From assembly GCF_026005215.1 (NCBI RefSeq), contig NZ_BPMA01000002.1:1-64000 (forward strand): a DNA stretch of 64,000 nucleotides, in the 5' to 3' direction. Under the pieces are notes generated by a model that was given only the letters and a program-made list of their open reading frames with translations, searched no databases and had not been told where the DNA came from. This stretch comes from Capnocytophaga catalasegens. Lineage in GTDB: Bacteria > Bacteroidota > Bacteroidia > Flavobacteriales > Flavobacteriaceae. A program made the position numbers and the translations under genes. This document shows positions 58,360 through 64,000 of this stretch, piece by piece. Position 1 is the first letter of the stretch, and the number at the start of each line of letters is the position of its first letter.

Positions 58360-61300
58360 TTAGTTAAGTACCGTGATTGTACCTTGTGCTTCGATTTGTC
58401 CTCCTTTTTCAATCACATAGAAGAAAATATTGGCTCGTCCTTTATTTTCTGTTCGCAACGATAAGGGAGGCCAGTCGCCTTTGTACGATTTTTGTTCTAA
58501 AACTTTTTTACCAGTTTGTGCATATATAGTAACGGTATATTGTGCATTGTTCATATATTGCTCTGGAAGTACCCATTTGTTGTTGGCATCTTCGGAAGAA
58601 CTCATAATTACAATATTAGGTATTTTATCTATTTTAATAGCTTTTACATTGAAAATGATTTTTTCATCAATATATGTTTTGGTTTGTGTTGTCGAATTAA
58701 CCACATAGGTTTTGAGTATATAATTTCCTTCTTTAGTTAATCGGAACGAATTAGTTTCTTTATCCACAACGCCATCTTCTGGCACTACTTCATAACCATC
58801 AAAAGCACCTTTCATATCAATACGAGCACCTACTCCTTCTATAATTTCGATTTTAAAAGCAACTATGGAGAGGTCTTGTGGTACATCTTTGATACGTAAT
58901 TCGTCTAAACCATATTTTTTAAACTCAATATCTCGAGTAATTGAGCAATTTGGATCATCTTTAAGCGAAACTTTTAGTCGATATAGGCCCAAAGCATTTT
59001 TATATCCAGCAGAATTTACATCTTTTGTATCTGTGGTTACCTCCAAAGTAGGATTATTAGCTCCTTGTATTTCTTCTTCTCTTCCTGACACAATTTTATA
59101 CCATTGATAATTAAAATCAGTACTTGTTTCGGAAGATTCTAATTTCAAAGGTTTGTTAGGTTCTAAAAGCCATACATTATTTCCAGAAGAAAGTTGAAAA
59201 CCTGTTTCAGGTTTTTTAATAGCAATTTCTGTATGTTTTACTTCGTTGGAATATGTATTGCCTCCATTAAGTTGGACGCGATATTCACCACTTCCTGACG
59301 AAATTGTTATAAACGATTTTGTTTCACCAGCAATATCAATTTTATCTTTTTGCCACTGAAATGTAAAATATTGGTAATCAACACTTTCTACAACAGTTTG
59401 TTTATTATTATTCAAATGAGCTATAATTTTTTTAACATTGACTGTATTTTCACAAAGACGATACTCAACCTCTACATCGTAGTGTGTAGCTTCAGAAATT
59501 TCTCGTTTATCCAAAGGAATTGAAGAATTACAACCTCCAGTTTGAGTTACTACGGCATGATACGCTCCTTTTTCTGTTACATTATACGATGTACCTGTAG
59601 CATTAGTTATAACATTTCCATCTTTATACCATTGTACTGTATATTGTGCATTGTCTGGTATAATACGAAGTTCTAATTTAATCTCTTTTCCTCTATTGGG
59701 ATAATAAATCTTATTGGTTATTTCAGCTTTTTTAGCTTGTTTTTGAATAGATGTTAGCTTATCATCTATATCAATATTATAAAAATCAAGATATTCTGCT
59801 CGGAACGGATCTTTTTCAATACGTACCGAAGAAGAAGTAACAGGACAACCTACCATAGGCGTTATCTCTACTTTGTACAAACCGAACTCAGAGGCAACAT
59901 ATGTATATTTGCCTTGCCCACTTGCACTCGTTATTTCTTTATCATCTTTAAACCATTTATAAGTCGCATTATTATCTTTAACCGAAGCAGTAAGCGTATG
60001 AGTTGTCCCCACACAAATAGATACTACCGGATTTCCTTCTATTTTGATATAATCAGCATCATAGAGTTTAACATCTAGTTCATTAGAATCAGTAATTGTT
60101 CCTGAAAAACTTGCCAACGTTGTTTTTACTTTGTATTTGCCATTTTGGCTGGCTCCTGTAAGTGTTAATGTTTTTCCTGTTTGTCCTGACGAGGTAGCAT
60201 CTTTTTCCCAACTAAATGTAAAGAGGTCAAAATCAGATGCATTAACGGCTATTGATTGTCCTGCTGCTGTTTGTGCCTCTATTTTAGCTACTTGAAGCGT
60301 TACTTTGTCATACTTACAATCTTGATAAGCACTCTGATACGAAATTTCAATTTTGAAACTTGTAGGTGTTTCTATTTTTATTTTATCTGTTTCCTTCGTT
60401 ACAGAACATTCGTCTTGAGAGGTAACTTTGGCATAATATTCTCCTGCTTCGGTAACGGTAAGTTGTGCTGAATTTTGTCCTGTCATTTTTGTACCATCTT
60501 TATACCATTCATATTTGGGAGAAACCGCTGTGGTAGTAACTCCAATAACTTTCGACTTACCAGGCAAAAGCACGGTACCACTAGGAGCTGTAATAGTTGT
60601 TGTAAAACCATCTTTTAAAGTAAGAGTTACATTAGCTGATTTAAGCATACATGTAGGATCATTTCCCATTTCTACACGATACACACCTGCTACATTACCT
60701 GTTGCTGAGGTTGTATAGCTTGTTTTCCCTATTCCTTCATCTATTTTCTGATTATCTTTATACCATATATAATTAGAGTTTGTTTCTTTTATGCTTGCTG
60801 TAAAAGTATGGGGTTTGCCTGAACACACATTTATATTGGCTGCTCCTTCGATACTAAGGGTTTGGGTACCTCGCATAGAAACTGTAATTGTTGGAGACAT
60901 CGTAGCTTGCCCTAATGTTTCACAGTTTCCATAATTTACTTGTACTTTATATCTTCCAGATTGAGTAACAGTTAATGTATGAGATGTTTGGTTAGGAATT
61001 ACAGCATCGTCTTTATACCATATATAAGCATTTGCTGTTTTATTATCTACTGAAATTTGACGAGAACCTCCACTACATAGTTCAACATTTTGATTATTAT
61101 TCAATTTCAAATTAGTTGTAATAGAAGCATAATGAGCTTCAAAAGCCTTAGATTCTGACGAAGTTATACTACTATTAGATGATCTTACTCTAATTTTATA
61201 AGCAGCTCCATTCAACGTAGTAGGAACATTTGCAAAAATTATCTTTATATTATTTCTATCATTCTTTGCGTCCCTCCATTGAATACTACCTAATTGAGTT

Positions 61301-61560
61301 GGAGAAGAAAAATCTCCTGTTGGAGAAGATAATTCTGCAATCAAAGTATCTGTATCTGTTAAACTTGTAATTGCACCTGTAATTTTAAATGTTACGCCAT
61401 AATGATTTTGTCCTGTAAAACTAGACGATATACACATTCTATCATAAGTACTAGAGTCTTTTGTCTTTAATTGCAAATCTGTAATATTCTGCCCATACCC
61501 TTGTTGCAAAAAACAAAAAAAGAGTATTATACCTATTATATTTTGCCATTTTTTCCACAT
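58360..61560 (-). CDS. SprC/SprD-like Ig-repeat surface protein
   Basis: A 1066-residue exported protein (signal peptide MWKKWQNIIGIILFFCFLQQGYGQ) made of eight or so Ig-like domains with the recurring pattern YIWYKDD, then SGRYKVQV and a paired Cys. The last 85 residues resemble a T9SS type B CTD in outline (TVTIYAQTGKKVLEQKSYKGDW, then FFYVIEKGGQIEAQGTITV) but lack the TPNGDG loop, reading SSSEDANNKW instead. The place at the head of a sprF-sprB-like locus and the domain style suggest a relative of SprC or SprD, gliding accessory proteins. The match is by context, so I give no symbol. The start at 61560 gives the best signal peptide (the frame is open to 61602). Confidence 0.75.
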   Translation of the reverse strand: MWKKWQNIIGIILFFCFLQQGYGQNITDLQLKTKDSSTYDRMCISSSFTGQNHYGVTFKITGAITSLTDTDTLIAELSSPTGDFSSPTQLGSIQWRDAKNDRNNIKIIFANVPTTLNGAAYKIRVRSSNSSITSSESKAFEAHYASITTNLKLNNNQNVELCSGGSRQISVDNKTANAYIWYKDDAVIPNQTSHTLTVTQSGRYKVQVNYGNCETLGQATMSPTITVSMRGTQTLSIEGAANINVCSGKPHTFTASIKETNSNYIWYKDNQKIDEGIGKTSYTTSATGNVAGVYRVEMGNDPTCMLKSANVTLTLKDGFTTTITAPSGTVLLPGKSKVIGVTTTAVSPKYEWYKDGTKMTGQNSAQLTVTEAGEYYAKVTSQDECSVTKETDKIKIETPTSFKIEISYQSAYQDCKYDKVTLQVAKIEAQTAAGQSIAVNASDFDLFTFSWEKDATSSGQTGKTLTLTGASQNGKYKVKTTLASFSGTITDSNELDVKLYDADYIKIEGNPVVSICVGTTHTLTASVKDNNATYKWFKDDKEITSASGQGKYTYVASEFGLYKVEITPMVGCPVTSSSVRIEKDPFRAEYLDFYNIDIDDKLTSIQKQAKKAEITNKIYYPNRGKEIKLELRIIPDNAQYTVQWYKDGNVITNATGTSYNVTEKGAYHAVVTQTGGCNSSIPLDKREISEATHYDVEVEYRLCENTVNVKKIIAHLNNNKQTVVESVDYQYFTFQWQKDKIDIAGETKSFITISSGSGEYRVQLNGGNTYSNEVKHTEIAIKKPETGFQLSSGNNVWLLEPNKPLKLESSETSTDFNYQWYKIVSGREEEIQGANNPTLEVTTDTKDVNSAGYKNALGLYRLKVSLKDDPNCSITRDIEFKKYGLDELRIKDVPQDLSIVAFKIEIIEGVGARIDMKGAFDGYEVVPEDGVVDKETNSFRLTKEGNYILKTYVVNSTTQTKTYIDEKIIFNVKAIKIDKIPNIVIMSSSEDANNKWVLPEQYMNNAQYTVTIYAQTGKKVLEQKSYKGDWPPLSLRTENKGRANIFFYVIEKGGQIEAQGTITVLN

Positions 61561-62125
61561 AGTAGTTTTATTTTTTATAGTAAAAATATCTATTTTTAAC
61601 ATATTATTTTGTTTTGCTTAGCATATACAATTTTCAAAGGCAAATATATAAAAGTTTTTTTATATACAAATAGTTTTTTAAAAAAAGTTACAAATTTCTA
61701 AATTTTACAATTTCATTTTACATTTATTGAAAAAATAAAATATCTTAAAATCCTTGTAAAATAAGAGATTTCAAAGTTATTTTATTTGAAAATAAAACAA
61801 AAAAAAGTTATCAACACTTATGAACAATTGGCTGTTAATAATTTTTTATTCTCTATTTTTTCAATTTAGTTTTTCGAAACATCCTTTTTAGTAAGGATAA
61901 TGACATACTATTTTTTTCAATATTTACACATTTTTACATAAAATCTGTTTAAATTTTTAGTTTTTATGCAATTTAACACAATATCAAACTAAATAAAATC
62001 GTAAAAGTAAGTATGTGCTGAATCTCTTAAATTTTATTTCTTGATTTTTGTCAAAACGATAAAAACATCGTCTTTACCCTATCTAATACGCTAAAGCTTC
62101 ATTATATTTTCACAATACTATTTTT
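61561..62125. other. AT-rich intergenic region with DnaA-box-like 9-mers
   Basis: Apart from the promoter at 61641-61670 I see no gene. Three related 9-mers (TTATCAACA 61808, TTATGAACA 61818, inverted TTATTAACA 61833-61841) and two looser ones (ATTTACACA 61922, TTTAACACA 61972) lie within 175 bp. Confidence 0.45.
61641..61670 (-). promoter_or_regulatory. Promoter at the head of the gliding/adhesin locus
   Basis: On the minus strand: TTTG (61667-61670), 18 bp, TATATTTG (61641-61648), about 80 bp before the ATG at 61560. Confidence 0.65.
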
Positions 62126-62809
62126 TTAAAATTGATGAGAAAATCCAGTAGATAAAAAGAATTTATTTTCACTATTATATATAGAATGTCCCAAACATAT
62201 ATCTATCTGCCAAGTATCTGTTAGTAAATACATAACTCCTATATCTATATTATGATCTGGATTAGCTTCCTTTGAAAAATTTGCAAAATACTCTACAAAT
62301 AAATTAAGTGAATTTATGGGTGTATAATTTAATTCTGAAGTAATTAAATATGTATTAAATTGATTGATTAGTCCAAAATTTCCTACAAAAGATAACTTAT
62401 TTATCAGTTCATATTCAAATGAAGATACTATTTCTACCGAAAGTTTTCTTTCAGGATAAATACTATAATTTGCATATCCAACTAAAGTAATTGCAGGTAA
62501 TAATTCTTTTCCATTAGTTATACGCTGCTTTGCACTTAATACAACTCCATCTAATTCTATTATATGTTTATATTTTGAAAATAATGTTTCTAAACGGAGT
62601 TCTGTATGTTGTAATATTCCATATCTAAACATCAAATCATTTGTTATATTTTCTTTATTAAATATTAAACCCTCTTCTATTTGAAGTATTTTTTTAGGTA
62701 ATATATATGTACCTTCACTCTGATCAGGTCTATCTGTATTGATAACTCCTAACTCTTGTCCTTGTATTTTGAAAAAAATAAAAATTATTAGTAAAAATAT
62801 CCTTTTCAT
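62126..62809 (-). CDS. Phenol_MetA_deg-like outer membrane transporter-type protein
   Basis: A 227-residue exported protein (signal MKRIFLLIIFIFFKIQGQ). It follows the pattern of the family named for phenol and MetA degradation, annotated simply as transporter: an opening INTDRPDQSEGTYILPKKILQIEEGLIF, then amphipathic strands and a C-terminal FSTGFSHQF ending in Phe, as in outer membrane barrels. The family is common in Bacteroidota and its cargo is unknown. The gene stands alone; I see no clear -7 box. Confidence 0.75.
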   Translation of the reverse strand: MKRIFLLIIFIFFKIQGQELGVINTDRPDQSEGTYILPKKILQIEEGLIFNKENITNDLMFRYGILQHTELRLETLFSKYKHIIELDGVVLSAKQRITNGKELLPAITLVGYANYSIYPERKLSVEIVSSFEYELINKLSFVGNFGLINQFNTYLITSELNYTPINSLNLFVEYFANFSKEANPDHNIDIGVMYLLTDTWQIDICLGHSIYNSENKFFLSTGFSHQF

Positions 62810-62920
62810 CTATTTTTTTAATAATTATTATATATAAAAAATATCTATTTTAAAATAATAATAACTTACTTTAAAAAAATATTTCTTTTTAATTTTTTAA
62901 TAAACAATAACAACTAATTA

Positions 62921-63241
62921 TTATCTTTTATCATTGATACCAAATTCTTTCCAAAGAGATTGATCTATAGAAAGTTTTACTACTTTTTTAGCTTCACTCA
63001 TTTTTGATTGAATTTTTTCAACAATTTCATTAAAAGATTTTGTTTTATTTTTAAGCTCTGCTTTTAATTTTTCTTGTTGATTATTTTCTTCAATAGCTTC
63101 TACTAATAGTTTCTCTAATTCTTCAATAAAATCAGACTCTAATCCTCTTTTTGATACTTCTTTTAGATTATTTTTTAATCCTGAATTCATCAAATTTCCT
63201 TGTGATACAAGTTCTGCAAAACTCTTTCTTACTTTTGCCAT
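62921..63241 (-). CDS. Uncharacterised helical protein with GIxxKR tail
   Basis: Function not recognised. The 106-residue product is soluble and charged and appears to be one helical hairpin or coiled coil: MAKVRKSFAELVSQGNLM, then a long Lys/Glu-rich segment (EELEKLLVEAIEENNQQEKL) and SEAKKVVKLSIDQSLWKEFGINDKR. The tail GINDKR resembles GIVTKRN of the 232-residue protein at 23491-24189. It has no Cys, no signal peptide and no membrane segment. A -7 box (TATCTTTG, 63290-63297) lies upstream, and beyond it the second 21-bp array. Confidence 0.72.
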   Translation of the reverse strand: MAKVRKSFAELVSQGNLMNSGLKNNLKEVSKRGLESDFIEELEKLLVEAIEENNQQEKLKAELKNKTKSFNEIVEKIQSKMSEAKKVVKLSIDQSLWKEFGINDKR

Positions 63242-63572
63242 AATTATTTTATTTTTAAAATTAAATTTTTATTTATTATATTTTTTTTGCAAAGATATAA
63301 AATTTATTCAAAATATAAATTTTTTAATGTATCTCCGTAATCACTAATAAAAAAATCTATTTGCCAAAAAATAGAATTCAAAAATAAAAAATACCATTGA
63401 AAATAAGATAATTATATTTTATGTTTTTGGTAAATTACCACAATGAAAATTATTTATTACACTAACCGGATATACAATATTTTTTAATTTATTTTTTTAT
63501 TTTAAATACTATTTTTATTTTTAAAATTATATATTATTATTGTATATCTACATAAATAGATAGAATATATAA

Positions 63573-63719
63573 ATAAAAAAATTGAGGAAACTATCCTCAA
63601 TTTATAATTTAATATCCTCAACTTTAAGGAAATTATCCTCAATATAATTTTTATACTCCTCAATATTGAGGAATAATTCCTCAACTTATATTTTTTATTC
63701 CTCAATATAAAAAATTATT
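63573..63719. repeat. 21-bp tandem array with palindromic units
   Basis: The heptamer TCCTCAA occurs at 63594, 63615, 63636, 63657, 63678 and 63699, exactly 21 bp apart. Its complement TTGAGGA occurs at the same offset (9) in the units at 63573 and 63657, and as TTAAGGA in the unit at 63615. The ancestral unit was thus probably TCCTCAATATTGAGGA plus a 5-base AT spacer, a palindrome. The six clear units differ mainly in the AT parts. Confidence 0.9.
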
Positions 63720-63761
63720 ATATTCACTTATTTTTTATTCTAAAAAAGATATATAAACAAA

Positions 63762-63795
63762 AAAACATTTCAAAAAATATATTTTGAAATGTTTT
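63762..63795. terminator. Terminator of ettA
   Basis: AAAACATTTCAAAA and TTTTGAAATGTTTT form a perfect 14-bp stem with a 6-base loop. T-runs lie on both sides, so it can act from either strand. It is 17 bp after the ettA stop codon. Confidence 0.8.
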
Positions 63796-63811
63796 TTTAT
63801 TAAAAATAAAA

Positions 63812-64000
63812 TTATCTCACCAATTTTTTATATTTGATTCTAGTAGGTGTAACCTCTTTTCCGAGTCTTTTGCGTTTGTTTTCTTCGTATTCGGAGAAAC
63901 TTCCTTCAAAAAAATACACCTGAGAATCTCCTTCAAACGCCAAAATGTGTGTACAAATCCTATCTAAGAACCATCTATCGTGCGAGATGACTACTGCACA
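63812..64000 (-). CDS. ettA: Energy-dependent translational throttle protein EttA (3' end)
   Basis: Only the last 62 residues lie in the window; the gene runs past base 64000. They read VVISHDRWFLDRICTHILAFEGD, then SFSEYEENKRKRLGKE and end in TPTRIKYKKLVR. This is the H-loop (SHDRWFLDR) of the second ATPase domain and the typical C-terminus of EttA, an ABC-F protein that binds the ribosomal E site and senses the ATP/ADP ratio. ABC-F paralogues share the SHDR segment, but the TPTRIKYKKL ending is typical of EttA. Confidence 0.9.
   Translation of the reverse strand, partial: CAVVISHDRWFLDRICTHILAFEGDSQVYFFEGSFSEYEENKRKRLGKEVTPTRIKYKKLVR

Larger units (their letters stand above)
63242..63811. 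other. AT-rich intergenic region between the 106-residue gene and ettA
   Basis: Contains a minus-strand -7 box (63290-63297), a 17-mer matching the window start in inverted orientation (63329-63345), a 13-base palindrome TGGTAAATTACCA (63428-63440), the 21-bp array and the ettA terminator. I see no gene; the minus-strand frame at 63502-63705 is the array itself translated. Confidence 0.6.

Noticed and set aside
63502-63705. 67-residue heptad-like open frame on the minus strand
   Set aside because: It is the 21-bp array read in one frame (repeating LRxxxxx); any 21-bp array without a stop in one frame gives this.
63573-63719. CRISPR array
   Set aside because: 21-bp period with drifting AT sequence between heptamers, no spacers of normal length, no cas genes.

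Overview
The window is about 64 kb of AT-rich chromosome from a member of the Bacteroidota, most likely the family Flavobacteriaceae. A Capnocytophaga-like host is my best guess, but this rests on gene content and not on a marker gene. The evidence is the promoter style (a -7 box TAnnTTTG with TTTG about 19 bp upstream, seen before at least ten genes), very large surface proteins with type IX secretion (T9SS) type B C-terminal domains, a PorP/SprF-family protein, an M64 metallopeptidase, and a NagB-deacetylase fusion typical of the phylum.

Layout. 1-562: nothing recognisable. 563-4892: a HAD phosphatase, then the dTDP-L-rhamnose operon rfbA-rfbC-rfbD-rfbB. 4891-5070: a strong candidate for an unannotated structured small RNA on the minus strand, sharing the terminator of rfbB. 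5267-12400: guaB, a tricorn-like secreted protease, a membrane glycosyltransferase and 5-formyl-THF cyclo-ligase. 12420-19627 (minus): ribB with a degenerate ribA domain, an LptF/G permease, a LolA-like carrier, ftsK and hemA. 19823-23377: a divergent AraC regulator, lspA, rsmG (minus) and an aspartate aminotransferase. 23491-24962: a helical protein of unknown function and a long AT-rich gap with a 21-bp-period tandem array. 24963-32129: the NagB/PIG-L fusion, hemL, a DUF4288-like protein, a GH20 hexosaminidase and a thioredoxin-like exported protein. 32192-34928 (minus): an outer membrane barrel behind a 13-nt homopolymer, ArsC and an M64 peptidase. 35022-61560 (minus): a 26-kb gliding/adhesin locus with a SprC/SprD-like Ig protein, a SprF-like barrel fused to a SPOR-like tail, a 4176-residue SprB-like protein and a second giant of about 2855 residues. 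62126-64000 (minus): a Phenol_MetA_deg-type barrel, a 106-residue helical protein, a second 21-bp-period array with palindromic units, and the 3' end of ettA.

How the parts fit. The rml genes supply dTDP-rhamnose for surface polysaccharide. LptF/G, LolA, LspA and the T9SS clients all concern building the outer membrane and cell surface. NagB/deacetylase, GH20 hexosaminidase, the tricorn-like protease and M64 peptidase suit a host-associated scavenger of amino sugars and glycoproteins. HemA and HemL are both tetrapyrrole enzymes. The two giant proteins carry their own T9SS sorting domains and sit beside a SprF-like protein, the type of partner known to be needed for export of type B clients.

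The most promising undescribed items are the minus-strand small RNA at 4891-5070, and two exact 21-bp-period arrays, each lying 5' of a small helical protein with a GIxxKR tail.
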